From: Poindextera sp036494815
GTDB lineage: Bacteria; Pseudomonadota; Alphaproteobacteria; Caulobacterales; Caulobacteraceae
Reading direction: 5' to 3'
NCBI GenBank assembly: GCA_036494815.1
Contig: DASXNV010000032.1
Span: 186,001-250,000, forward strand
DNA: 64,000 nucleotides
A model generated the notes under the pieces. It did no database searches. It was not told the origin of the DNA and saw only the letters and a list, made by a program, of their open reading frames with translations. Every line of letters starts with the position of its first letter. Positions within the stretch are counted from its first letter, which is position 1. The translations under genes were made by a program, and so were the position numbers. This document shows positions 19,185 through 27,798 of this stretch, one piece after another.

Positions 19185-19865
19185 TCAGGGTTGCGGCGCC
19201 TCGCCCTCCAGGGCGGTCAGGCGATAACCCAGACCACGGACAGTCTCGATCCGATCTGAGCCGATCTTCTTGCGCAGGCGGCCGACGAACACTTCGATGG
19301 TATTGGAATCGCGGTCGAAATCCTGATCGTACAGATGCTCGACCAATTCCGTGCGTCCGATCACGCGGCCCTGATGCATCATCAGATAGTGCAGCAGGCG
19401 GTATTCCAGCGAGGTCAGGCGCAGGGGCTCGCCATTGACTGAAGCGCGAGCCGCGCGGGGGTCCAGACGGATCACGCCGCAGGTCAGGGTCGCCGTCGCA
19501 TGGCCGGCCGAGCGGCGCAGTAGGGCGCGCAGGCGGGCCAACAGTTCTTCGGTATGGAAGGGCTTGGTCAGATAATCGTCGGCGCCGGCGTCGAACCCCG
19601 CCACCTTCTCGCTCCAGGCGCCGCGCGCGGTAAGGATCAGCACCGGAGTGGTCTTGCCGTCGCGCCGCCATCGCTCCAGCACTGAAACCCCGTCGATCTT
19701 GGGCAGGCCCAGATCCAGGATCACCGCGTCATAGGGTTCTGTGTCGCCGAGAAAGTGAGCTTCCTCGCCGTCGGGGGCGTGATCCACGGCGTAGTCGGCG
19801 TCGGACAACGCCTGTTTCAACTGACGCGACAGGTCGGGATCGTCTTCGGCGAGCAGGATGCGCAT
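19185..19865 (-). CDS. OmpR-family response regulator, FeuP-like
   Basis: 226 residues: receiver with Asp51 (ILDLGLPKIDG) and Lys in LTKPFH, then a winged helix ending RGLGYRLTAL. The segment LYDQDFDRDSNTIEVFVGRL in the recognition region is what I recall from FeuP-type regulators of alphaproteobacteria. It lies between a PepSY protein gene (16 bases) and its kinase (13 bases), which implies one operon. The direct repeat at 20268-20284 ahead of the PepSY gene is a likely autoregulatory site. Confidence 0.9.
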   Translation of the reverse strand: MRILLAEDDPDLSRQLKQALSDADYAVDHAPDGEEAHFLGDTEPYDAVILDLGLPKIDGVSVLERWRRDGKTTPVLILTARGAWSEKVAGFDAGADDYLTKPFHTEELLARLRALLRRSAGHATATLTCGVIRLDPRAARASVNGEPLRLTSLEYRLLHYLMMHQGRVIGRTELVEHLYDQDFDRDSNTIEVFVGRLRKKIGSDRIETVRGLGYRLTALEGEAPQP

Positions 19866-19881
19866 CAGCGGTTCGAGGTCC

Positions 19882-20244
19882 TCATTTGGCGCTTAGGACG
19901 GCGCCGGTCTCGGCGTCGACGATGTAGTCGATCCGTCGTCCGTCATTGGTGGCCCAGCGCACGCGGTAGACGGCGCGCGCGCCGGATTGTTCCAGACCGG
20001 CGTCGAGCTGATGGCCGGGCGTGCGCCGGCGGATGTCGCCGAGCACCTTGTAGAGAGGGACATATCGGCCCTGCTTGACCCCGGCCCGGGCCGCGTCCTG
20101 CTGCGGACCCCAGTCGGCGCCCAGGGAATCCGGCCCCGGTTGCCCGTAGGGATCGGCCTGGGTCTGAGCCTGAGCGAGGGCGAGCGCCGGCGTTGCGGCC
20201 CCGAGGGTCGCCAGAGCCAAAAAAAGCGCAAGCCGTTTCGTCAT
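19882..20244 (-). CDS. Secreted PepSY-domain protein
   Basis: About 120 residues. The start ATG at 20244 gives a clear signal peptide (MTKRLALFLALATLG, cleavage near ALA-LAQA). The mature part has one PepSY-like beta-alpha module ending in YRVRWATNDGRRIDYIVDAETG. PepSY proteins encoded directly ahead of two-component pairs are often periplasmic modulators of the kinase or targets of the regulator. The frame is open upstream to 20361 but that stretch overlaps the chaperone gene and lacks coding character. Confidence 0.85.
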   Translation of the reverse strand: MTKRLALFLALATLGAATPALALAQAQTQADPYGQPGPDSLGADWGPQQDAARAGVKQGRYVPLYKVLGDIRRRTPGHQLDAGLEQSGARAVYRVRWATNDGRRIDYIVDAETGAVLSAK

Positions 20245-20267
20245 GCGCCTATCCCTGAGCGCCTCTG

Positions 20268-20284
20268 GCTGAACGCTCGCTGAA
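20268..20284 (-). promoter_or_regulatory. TTCAGC-N5-TTCAGC direct repeat, probable response-regulator site
   Basis: On the minus strand, TTCAGC occurs twice with an 11-base period (20284-20279 and 20273-20268), 24 bases before the PepSY start codon. Repeats of six bases spaced by five are the usual layout for dimers of OmpR/PhoB-type winged-helix regulators, which bind one helical turn apart. The regulator encoded two genes downstream is the obvious candidate. Confidence 0.5.
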
Positions 20285-20318
20285 TAACCCAAACAGGCCG
20301 GGGTCGATATAGAAGCGC

Positions 20319-21269
20319 TCAAGCTTTGCGGCGCGGCGTGTAGGGTCTGTCCTTGCGCCATTTCTCGGCGAAGCGCTCCAGCGGCTCGTCAGGTGGCTCG
20401 GGCAGCATGATCATCAGCCGGGCCAGCAGATCCCCGCGGGCGCCGCCCTGGGCCGAAGGCATGCCACGCCCCTTGAGCCTCAGGGTCGAGCCGGAATTGG
20501 AGCCCTTGGGCACGGTCAGGGTGACGGGGCCGTCCGGAGTCGGCGCCTCGACCTTGGCGCCTAGCACCGCATCGGGGACCGAAACCGGCAGGTCCATGAC
20601 CAGGGTGTCGCCCTCGCGGCGAAAGATGGGGTGGGGGCGGATATTCAGCTCGATCAGCGCGTCGCCCGGCCCGGCCTGACCCGGCGAGCCCTGGCCTTTC
20701 AGGCGCAGAACCTGGCCCTCGCACGCGCCCTTGGGGATGGAGACGTCGATGGTGCGGCCGTCGGAAAAGGCGATCCGTTTACGCGCGCCCTGGATGGCTT
20801 CTTCCAAATCCACGTCCAGCTTGGCCTTGATGTCGGCGCCCTTGGCCGGTCGGCCGAAGCCGCCGCGCGGGCCGCCGCCGCCCCGGCCGCCGAACATCTC
20901 ACCCAGAATGTCGTTCAGATCGGCGCCTTCGAACTGCGCGCCGCCAAAGCCGCCGCCGCCGAACCCGCCGCCGGGGCCGCCGCCAAAGCCTCCGCCGGAT
21001 CCGCGCCCGCCAAAGGGATCGCCGGAAAAGCCGCGCATGGACTCGCGGCCATCGGCGTCGATCTCGCCGCGATCGAACTTCTTGCGTTTTTCCGCGTCGC
21101 CGATGATGTCGAAGGCGCCGCTGACGCGCTTGAACCGCTCTTCGGCGGCCTTGTCGCCGGGGTTCTGGTCGGGGTGCAACTGCTTGGCCAGCTTGCGGAA
21201 CGCCTTGCGGACATCGTCATGACTCGCCGAGCGCGATACGCCGAGTTCCTTGTATGGGTCTTGCGCCAA
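20319..21269 (-). CDS. DnaJ/CbpA-like J-domain co-chaperone
   Basis: About 316 residues, close to CbpA (306). A J-domain at residues 4-70 with HPD at 32-34 stimulates DnaK ATPase. A long Gly/Phe-rich region follows (about 90-150, many GGG and GGF repeats), then the two C-terminal substrate-binding beta domains and a dimerisation tail. The cysteine-rich zinc finger of true DnaJ is missing, so this is a class II J-protein. I place the start at the TTG at 21269 (MAQDPYKELGVSRS) because the J-domain begins there. Upstream lies a 20-base-period direct repeat. Confidence 0.92.
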   Translation of the reverse strand: MAQDPYKELGVSRSASHDDVRKAFRKLAKQLHPDQNPGDKAAEERFKRVSGAFDIIGDAEKRKKFDRGEIDADGRESMRGFSGDPFGGRGSGGGFGGGPGGGFGGGGFGGAQFEGADLNDILGEMFGGRGGGGPRGGFGRPAKGADIKAKLDVDLEEAIQGARKRIAFSDGRTIDVSIPKGACEGQVLRLKGQGSPGQAGPGDALIELNIRPHPIFRREGDTLVMDLPVSVPDAVLGAKVEAPTPDGPVTLTVPKGSNSGSTLRLKGRGMPSAQGGARGDLLARLMIMLPEPPDEPLERFAEKWRKDRPYTPRRKA

Positions 21270-21286
21270 GTGCTGATCGCCCCAGG

Positions 21287-21325
21287 GGTTCAATTGAGAA
21301 AAGCGTGGTTCAGGTGAGAAAGCCC
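21287..21325 (-). promoter_or_regulatory. Tandem direct repeat upstream of the J-protein gene
   Basis: GGTTCA-NNN-GAGAAA followed by GC occurs twice, at about 21287-21305 and 21307-21325, with a 20-base period, 18-55 bases before the proposed start codon. A 20-base spacing puts both copies on the same face of the helix, as expected for cooperative binding of a regulator. No known operator is recognised. Confidence 0.35.
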
Positions 21326-21394
21326 TCACTTAGGCCGTTCGAGGCGCGGCGCAAGGGCAAATGTTGCATTTATGCCACATCTCTGCGGCTTAGG

Positions 21395-21874
21395 CTATTC
21401 CACGCCGCGTTCGGCCAGCAGATCGGGCGCTTCGAAGTCTATGGCGTCCTCGGGATCCGCCAGCGACGCCTCAGAAATGGTCTCGCCGCGGATGCTGACC
21501 CCAGCCCGATGCACGCTCTCCGGATCGCCGCTGATCAAAGGGTGCCATGACGCCAGGGGGCGACCCTCGTGCAGACGCCGATAGGCGCAGCTCTTGGGCA
21601 TCCATAAGAGGTCCTCGATATTGTCGGGGGTCAGCTTGATGCAGTCGGGTACGGTGGCCTTGCGGCGCTCGTAGTCCGAACAACGACATAAACGGGTGTC
21701 AAACAGCTGGCAGGACACGCGCGTGGGAATGATTTCACCGGTATCCTCGTCCTCGAAGCGAATGAGACAGCACAGGCCGCAGCCATCGCACAAGCTCTCC
21801 CATTCCGTCGGACTCATCTGTTCGAGGCGCTTAGTCTCCCAAAAGGGCTTCCGAGGCTTGGCGGGTACGCTCAT
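21395..21874 (-). CDS. ycgN: YcgN-family cysteine-cluster protein (UPF0260)
   Basis: 159 residues from the ATG at 21874. It is rich in cysteines, with CDGCGLCCLIRFEDEDTG near the N terminus and further cysteines in SCQLFDTRLCRC, PDCIKLT and KSCAYRRL, the pattern of the UPF0260/YkgJ-like proteins thought to bind zinc or an Fe-S cluster. The end of the family-typical RLHEGRPLASWHPLISG is present. The function is unknown. It is divergent from the penicillin-binding protein with only 34 bases between start codons, so the promoters must overlap or lie within the neighbouring coding sequence. Confidence 0.93.
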   Translation of the reverse strand: MSVPAKPRKPFWETKRLEQMSPTEWESLCDGCGLCCLIRFEDEDTGEIIPTRVSCQLFDTRLCRCSDYERRKATVPDCIKLTPDNIEDLLWMPKSCAYRRLHEGRPLASWHPLISGDPESVHRAGVSIRGETISEASLADPEDAIDFEAPDLLAERGVE

Positions 21875-21908
21875 AGAACCATTGTAACCGGCCCAACTCC
21901 CACCGGCC

Positions 21909-24155
21909 ATGCGGCCGAACCGTAAGAACTCGCTTTTCGTGAACGACTGGATTCTTCCGCCCTCCGATCCGAACGACCCTGAGGCAGGCCCCGGGGCGGC
22001 GGAGGTGCGACTGGGGGTCGAAACGGCGAAGGCGTCGCAAGGGCGCCAGACCTTCGGTGTGCGCGGCCTAGGCGGCGGGCCTCGCCGGCCCCACCGCAAA
22101 ATCGCCTGGGGCCTTCTGGGCCTGGTGTCCCTGTGCGTGGCGCTGCTGTTGTCGGTGTTCGCCGCGGCCGAGATCTGGATGGTCCGGGACCTGTTGCCGG
22201 GTATTCCAGAAATTCCCGATCGCGCGGCCCTGATGGTGGTCAACCAGACCCCTGGCATGACCTTCGAGGATACCACAGGGGCGGTGATCGCCCGGCGCGG
22301 CGCCAAGCACGGCTATCCGGTGACCGTGGCCGATCTGCCGGCCTATGTGCCGCGCGCCTTCCTGGCGGTGGAAGACAAGCGCTTCTACCAGCACGGCCCG
22401 GTGGACCTGCGCGGCATCGCCCGCGCCGCCTGGGTCAATTGGCGCGCTCACCGCACGCTCCAGGGAGGCTCGACCCTGACCCAGCAACTGGCCAAGACCC
22501 TGTTCCTGACCCCCGATCAGACGTTGCGGCGCAAGCTGCAGGAGGCGGTGATCGCCTATCGCCTTGAGCGGGTGATGACCAAGGATGAGGTGCTGGAGCT
22601 CTATCTCAACCGCATCTTCTTCGGCGACAACGCCTATGGCGTCGACGCCGCCGCCCAGACCTATTTCGGCAAGCCGGCGCGTGAGCTGAACCTGCAGGAA
22701 GCCGCCCTCCTGGCCGCCTTGCCCAAGGCTCCCACCCGCCTCGCCCTGACCAACGATATGGATGCGGCCCTGGCCCGCTCGCACCTCGTACTGTCGCACA
22801 TGCTTGCGGAAGGCTGGATCACAGCGGCGCAAGAGCAAGCCGCCCTGGCCGCGCCGCCCAAACTGGCGCCGGAGTCCCCCGGCGAGGGCGACTATGGCTA
22901 TGTGCTGGACATGGCCGCCGCCCAGGCGGTGCAGATCGCCGGGGCCCAGGCTCCTGACCTAGTGGTGCAGCTGACTATCAATCCGGGCCTGCAGGCCTCG
23001 GCCCAGGCGATCATGCGCAAGACCCTGGCCGAGGAGGGACCCGCCGCCGGCGCGCGCCAGGGCGCCCTGGTGCTGCTGGGGCCCGACGGGTCGATTCGCG
23101 CCCTAGTGGGCGGCGCGGACCACCATCTGTCGGCCTTCAACCGTGTCACCCAGGCCCAGCGCCAGCCGGGCTCGTCGTTCAAGCCCTTCGTCTACGCCGC
23201 GGCCATGGAGGCGGGGATCAAGCCCACTGACATCCGCCAGGACGCGCCGGTGCGTTTCGGTTCCTGGGCGCCGGCGAATTACGAGGCTGGCTATCGCGGA
23301 CCAGTGACCCTGGCCGAGGCCCTGGCCCATTCGATCAACACCGTCGCCGCGCGCCTGACTGACGAGGTCGGCGCCGCCAAGGTGGCCGAGCTGGCCCACC
23401 GGTTTGGCGTCAGGAGCATTCCCGACCAGCCGACCCTGTCGCTGGCGCTCGGGGCCTACGAGGTCAACCTGCTGGAATTGACAGGCGGCTATCAGGTGTT
23501 CCAGCAGGGCGGCCAGCGGACCGAGCCCCACTTGATCCAGCAGATTTCCACGGCCCGGGGCCAAATCCTGTTCGCTCGCGTGTTCTCGGCCGGTCCCGCG
23601 GTCTACGACGTGGCCAACGCCGCCAATATGGTGCGGATGATGGAGGGGGTGCTGACCCACGGAACGGGCGTGCGCGCAGCGTTCGGGCGGCCGGCTGCGG
23701 GCAAGACCGGCACCACCCAGAACTGGCGCGACGCCTGGTTCGTGGGCTTCACGCCCGATTGGGTCTGCGGGGTGTGGGTGGGCAATGACGACGGGACCGC
23801 CATGAATCACATCACCGGCGGTCAATTGCCGGCCGAGATCTGGCGCCAGATGATGCTGACCGCGCACCAGGACCTACCGGTGCGCGATTTCGACTGGATG
23901 CCGGCGCCGGAGGCGATCAGCGGCGGGCCGGAGGCGCAGGACGGCATGCCGCCCTCGGATGCGGAGGATCCCGACGCGCCGGCGCGCGCCACGGACGGCG
24001 ATCCGCGCCAGACCTTTTACGGCGACCTGTCCTCGGACTTCGGCCACGCGGCCGAGGGCGGGGACACCGCCCGCCACGGGGAGCCCGCCCCGGACGTGGC
24101 TCCGCCGGAGAGCGAGCCCAAGACCCGCGAAAACGATAGTCAGGACCACCCATGA
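21909..24155 (+). CDS. Class A penicillin-binding protein (transglycosylase/transpeptidase)
   Basis: 748 residues, a PBP1A-type peptidoglycan polymerase. A cytoplasmic N-terminal tail and one membrane helix (about 66-88) are followed by the GT51 glycosyltransferase domain with catalytic Glu in VEDKRFYQHG (about residue 155), GGSTLTQQLAK and ELYLNRIFFG. The transpeptidase domain has SxxK at Ser422-Lys425 (GSSFKPF), SIN in AHSINTV and KTGT at about 599. After about residue 660 the tail is acidic, Pro/Asp-rich and probably disordered. The stop codon overlaps the start of the ABC-F gene (ATGA), so both are coupled. It is shorter and simpler than E. coli PBP1a; no OB insert is evident. Confidence 0.95.
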   Translation: MRPNRKNSLFVNDWILPPSDPNDPEAGPGAAEVRLGVETAKASQGRQTFGVRGLGGGPRRPHRKIAWGLLGLVSLCVALLLSVFAAAEIWMVRDLLPGIPEIPDRAALMVVNQTPGMTFEDTTGAVIARRGAKHGYPVTVADLPAYVPRAFLAVEDKRFYQHGPVDLRGIARAAWVNWRAHRTLQGGSTLTQQLAKTLFLTPDQTLRRKLQEAVIAYRLERVMTKDEVLELYLNRIFFGDNAYGVDAAAQTYFGKPARELNLQEAALLAALPKAPTRLALTNDMDAALARSHLVLSHMLAEGWITAAQEQAALAAPPKLAPESPGEGDYGYVLDMAAAQAVQIAGAQAPDLVVQLTINPGLQASAQAIMRKTLAEEGPAAGARQGALVLLGPDGSIRALVGGADHHLSAFNRVTQAQRQPGSSFKPFVYAAAMEAGIKPTDIRQDAPVRFGSWAPANYEAGYRGPVTLAEALAHSINTVAARLTDEVGAAKVAELAHRFGVRSIPDQPTLSLALGAYEVNLLELTGGYQVFQQGGQRTEPHLIQQISTARGQILFARVFSAGPAVYDVANAANMVRMMEGVLTHGTGVRAAFGRPAAGKTGTTQNWRDAWFVGFTPDWVCGVWVGNDDGTAMNHITGGQLPAEIWRQMMLTAHQDLPVRDFDWMPAPEAISGGPEAQDGMPPSDAEDPDAPARATDGDPRQTFYGDLSSDFGHAAEGGDTARHGEPAPDVAPPESEPKTRENDSQDHP

Positions 24156-25951
24156 ACGCCCGCGCGCCGATGATCGCTCTCAAGGACGTGCGCCTCGCCG
24201 ACGGCCCTCGCCAGCTGTTCGACGGCGTCGACCTGGCCCTGGAGCCGGGCGTGCGCGCGTGTCTGGTGGGCCGCAACGGCGCCGGCAAGTCGACTCTGAT
24301 GCGCATCCTGGCCGGCCTGACTGAGGCGGACGCCGGTGACCGCTTCCTCAGCCCATCGTCTCGGGTGGTGTTCCTGGCCCAGGAGCCGGCCATATTGGGT
24401 GACAGCCTGCTTGACTACGCCACGGCCGGCGGCGCGGAGACGCATGAGGCGGAAGCGGCCCTGGAAGCCTTCGGCCTTGACCCGGCTCGCTCCACTGCCG
24501 CCCTGTCCGGCGGCGAAGCACGCCGCGCCGCCCTGGCCCGCGCCTTCGCCGAGCGGCCGGACGTGCTGCTGCTGGACGAACCCACCAACCACCTGGACAT
24601 CTTCGCCATCCAGACCCTGGAGGAACAGCTGCGCGCCAGCCGCTGCGCCGCCCTCATCGTCAGCCACGACCGCGCCTTTCTCGAGAGCAGCACCCAGCGC
24701 TGCTTCTGGCTGGAGGACCGGCGCATCTGGCGGCTGGACAAGGGTTTCGCCGCCTTTGACGACTGGTCGACCAAGATCGCCGCCGACCAGGCCGAGGAAT
24801 TGCGCCGCCTGTCCAAGGCCATCGAGCGCGAGACCTATTGGTTCTATCGCTCGATCACCGCCCAGCGCACCCGCAACGAGGGCCGCGCCCGCGAACTCAA
24901 CGCCATGCGCCAACGCAAGGCCGAGATGCTGCGCGACCAGACCGGGTCGATGAACATGGCCGTGGCGGCGGGCTCCGCCTCTGGCCAGCGGGTGGTGGAG
25001 GCCAAGGGGATTTCCAAGGCCTATGACGACCGGGTGCTGATCAAGGGTTTTTCCACGCGCATCCAGCGAGGCGACAGGATCGCCATCGTCGGCCCCAACG
25101 GCGCCGGCAAGACCACCCTGGTCAAGCTGCTGCTGGGCGAGATTCCCACAGACAGCGGCTCGATCAAGCTCGGCACCAACCTGGCCATCGCCTATGTGGA
25201 CCAGTCCCGCGCCCAGCTGAAGCCAGAGGCGACCCTGTGGGATACGCTGGCGCCCCACGGCGGCGATCAGGTGATGGTCCAGGATCGGCCCCGTCACGTG
25301 GCCGCCTATGCCCGTGATTTCCTATTCCAGGACAGCCAGCTGCGCCAGCCGGTGGCCAGCCTGTCAGGCGGTGAGCGCAACCGGCTGCTGCTGGCCCGCG
25401 CCCTGGCCCAGCCCACCAACCTCCTGATCCTGGACGAACCCACCAACGACCTGGACATGGACACCCTGGACCTGCTGGAAGGCGTGCTGGCCGACTATGA
25501 CGGCACCCTGATCCTGGTCAGCCACGACCGCGATTTCATCGACCGGTTGGCGACCTCGACCATCGCCCTCGACGGCCGCGGCGGGGTGGCCGAGACCCCC
25601 GGCGGCTGGAAGGACTTCATCCGCCAGAACCCGAACTTCTTCGACCGGTCCGGTTCGCCCGCGCCGGCGGCCAAGCCGGCGGTCAAGGCCGCGCCGGCCG
25701 AAAAGCGCCTGGTCAAGCTGACCTACAAGGACCAGCGGCGGCTGGAGGAGCTGGACGCTTTGATGCCGCGCCTGGCCGGCGAGATCGCCATCATGGAAAA
25801 GAGCCTGGATGACGCGGGACTCTATGCCCGTGACCCCAAGGCGTTCGACGAGTTGATGGCCGCCCTCGACAAGACCCGCGTCCGCCTCTCCACCGCTGAG
25901 GAGGAATGGCTAGAGCTGGAAGAAAAGAAGGAGGCCCTGGCGGCGGGGTGA
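24152..25951 (+). CDS. ABC-F family ATPase, Uup-like
   Basis: A soluble protein of 599 residues with two ABC cassettes and no membrane segment. Walker A motifs are GRNGAGKST (residues 40-48) and GPNGAGKTT (near 315); signatures are LSGGEARRAAL and LSGGERNRLLL; Walker B motifs are LLLDEPTNHLD and LILDEPTNDLD. The linker between the cassettes contains the charged helical pair typical of ABC-F, and the C terminus (about 520-595) is a coiled coil as in Uup, which binds DNA/ribosome. The family acts on ribosomes or in DNA repair, not transport. It is translationally coupled to the PBP gene by a 4-base overlap. Confidence 0.94.
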   Translation: MNARAPMIALKDVRLADGPRQLFDGVDLALEPGVRACLVGRNGAGKSTLMRILAGLTEADAGDRFLSPSSRVVFLAQEPAILGDSLLDYATAGGAETHEAEAALEAFGLDPARSTAALSGGEARRAALARAFAERPDVLLLDEPTNHLDIFAIQTLEEQLRASRCAALIVSHDRAFLESSTQRCFWLEDRRIWRLDKGFAAFDDWSTKIAADQAEELRRLSKAIERETYWFYRSITAQRTRNEGRARELNAMRQRKAEMLRDQTGSMNMAVAAGSASGQRVVEAKGISKAYDDRVLIKGFSTRIQRGDRIAIVGPNGAGKTTLVKLLLGEIPTDSGSIKLGTNLAIAYVDQSRAQLKPEATLWDTLAPHGGDQVMVQDRPRHVAAYARDFLFQDSQLRQPVASLSGGERNRLLLARALAQPTNLLILDEPTNDLDMDTLDLLEGVLADYDGTLILVSHDRDFIDRLATSTIALDGRGGVAETPGGWKDFIRQNPNFFDRSGSPAPAAKPAVKAAPAEKRLVKLTYKDQRRLEELDALMPRLAGEIAIMEKSLDDAGLYARDPKAFDELMAALDKTRVRLSTAEEEWLELEEKKEALAAG

Positions 25952-26029
25952 GGTCGCCGGACCGGTGCCTGCTTGCGAAATCCCGCTCGCCGCTTAGGTT
26001 GAGCCGCGATTGGTTCGGGGAGATATTGC

Positions 26030-27040
26030 GTGAAAGCCTTGCATTTGTGGGTGGCGGCGCTGGGGCTGATGGCGCTGGCGGCCTGTTCGCCAGCCAAGGC
26101 CCCCGCGCCGGCGGCGTCCAACGGCCTGACCCCGATCAAGTTCGCCACCGACTGGCGGGCTCAGGCCGAGCAGGGCGGCTTCTACGAGGCCCTGGCCACC
26201 GGCGAATACAAGAAGCGCGGCCTGGATGTGAGCATCCTCGAAGGCGGCCCGGCGGTGAACGTGCCCCAGCTGCTGGCCACCGGCGCCATCGACATGGGGA
26301 TCGGCTCCAACAGTTTCATCGTGCTCAACCTGGCCAATGAAAAGGTGCCGGTCAAAGCAGTGATGGCGACGATGCAGAGCGATCCGCAGGTGCTGATCGC
26401 CCATCAGGGGCAGGGGCTCAAATCCCTGGCCGATATGAAGGGACGGCCGATCATGCTGTCCGACGCCTCGATCACCGCCTTTTGGGTGTGGCTGAAGGCG
26501 AAATATCATTTCACCGACGATCAGGTGCGCAAATACACCTTCTCCGACGCGCCGTTCCTGGCCGACAAGCGGGCGATCCAGGAGGGCTATCTGACCAGCG
26601 AGCCCTATACGATCGAGAAGGCCAGCCACGAAAAGCCGGCGGTGTTCCTGCTCGCCGACGAGGGCTATCCCGGATATGCGGCCATGGTCCTGGCCAATGA
26701 CAGCCTGATTTCGAGCAAGCCCCAGGCGGTGAAGGCTTTCGTCGACGCCACGGCGGCGGGCTGGAAGGCCTATCTCTACGGCGATCCCAAACCCGCCGAC
26801 GCCCTGATCCTGAAGGACAATCCGGAAATGACACAGGACGTGCTGGATCAGGCGCGGGCGCGGATGCGGGACAAGGGCATCGTGCTGTCCGGCGATGCGG
26901 CCGCCCAGGGGATCGGCGCCATGACCGACGCGCGCTGGGCGACCTTCTTCGGCGTGGCCTCCAGCCAGGGCGTCTATCCCAAGACCCTGGACTACAAGCG
27001 CGCCTACACGCTGCAGTTCCTGCCCACGGGTGCGAAATAG
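26030..27040 (+). CDS. ABC transporter substrate-binding lipoprotein (NMT1/SsuA-like)
   Basis: 336 residues. A GTG start preceded by GGGGAG gives a lipoprotein signal with lipobox LAAC (Cys19). The fold is type II periplasmic binding protein of the NMT1/THI5 group: an early KFATDWRAQAEQGGFYEALATG is typical for binding proteins that deliver pyrimidine, sulfonate, nitrate or similar small ligands. It is followed two bases later by the ATPase and then the permease. The substrate cannot be read from sequence: no thiamine riboswitch or biosynthetic gene is nearby. Confidence 0.9.
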   Translation: MKALHLWVAALGLMALAACSPAKAPAPAASNGLTPIKFATDWRAQAEQGGFYEALATGEYKKRGLDVSILEGGPAVNVPQLLATGAIDMGIGSNSFIVLNLANEKVPVKAVMATMQSDPQVLIAHQGQGLKSLADMKGRPIMLSDASITAFWVWLKAKYHFTDDQVRKYTFSDAPFLADKRAIQEGYLTSEPYTIEKASHEKPAVFLLADEGYPGYAAMVLANDSLISSKPQAVKAFVDATAAGWKAYLYGDPKPADALILKDNPEMTQDVLDQARARMRDKGIVLSGDAAAQGIGAMTDARWATFFGVASSQGVYPKTLDYKRAYTLQFLPTGAK

Positions 27041-27042
27041 GC

Positions 27043-27798
27043 GTGGTGTTGTCGGCCGCTCCTATCGCCTCACTGAAAGCTGTCGAGGTCGACTATCCCC
27101 GCGGTCCGGCCCTAGGTCCATTCGACCTGGCGCTGGCGGCGGGCGAGATCGTCGCCCTGGTGGGGCCGTCCGGCTGCGGCAAGTCCACGGCGTTGCGGTT
27201 GCTGGCCGGGTTGGAACAGCCCACCAGGGGGCGGGTCGAGCGAGCTTCCGGCCGTGGCGAAACCTCGGTGGTGTTCCAGGCGCCGACCCTGATGCCGTGG
27301 GCCACGGCGCAGGCCAATGTCGCCCTGCCGCTGACCTTGACCGGAGCCCGCAGCCGCGAGGCGCGCGAACGGGCGAGCGAGGCCCTGGCGCGGGTGGGTC
27401 TGGATGGTGTCGACGCCGCCAAGCCGGCGCAGCTGTCCGGTGGAATGGCCATGCGCGTGTCCCTGGCCCGGGCCCTGGTGACCCAACCGCGCCTGCTGCT
27501 GCTGGACGAGCCGTTCTCGGCCCTGGACGAGATAACCCGCCGCGCCCTGGCCGAGGACGTCCACCGTTTGTGGGCGCAGACCCGGCCGGCGATCGTGTTC
27601 GTCACTCACAATGTGGAGGAGGCGGTCTATATGGCCTCGCGGATCGTCGTCATGACACCGGGGCCAGGTCGCTCGGCCGGTGAGACTGTGATCGAGGCGG
27701 GTCTGCCGCGCCCAGAGGGCTTTCGCACCACGCCCGCCTTTCGCGAGACGGCCGAACAGGTTTCCGCGCAGCTTCAGTCGGCGATGGCGGCGCCATGA
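27043..27798 (+). CDS. ABC transporter ATP-binding protein
   Basis: 251 residues, the energising subunit of the importer with its neighbours. Walker A GPSGCGKST, Q-loop VVFQAPTLMPW, signature LSGGMAMRVSLARAL and Walker B LLLLDEPFSALD are all present, as is the switch His in FVTHNVEEA. It belongs to the SsuB/TauB/ThiZ-like group. The start is one of several close GTG/TTG codons at 27043-27051. It overlaps the permease start by four bases (ATGA). Confidence 0.93.
   Translation: MVLSAAPIASLKAVEVDYPRGPALGPFDLALAAGEIVALVGPSGCGKSTALRLLAGLEQPTRGRVERASGRGETSVVFQAPTLMPWATAQANVALPLTLTGARSREARERASEALARVGLDGVDAAKPAQLSGGMAMRVSLARALVTQPRLLLLDEPFSALDEITRRALAEDVHRLWAQTRPAIVFVTHNVEEAVYMASRIVVMTPGPGRSAGETVIEAGLPRPEGFRTTPAFRETAEQVSAQLQSAMAAP

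Noticed and set aside
25952..26029. TPP riboswitch ahead of the NMT1-like importer
   Set aside because: The 78-base gap has no CUGAGA-type thiamine-box core and is too short for a full riboswitch plus expression platform.
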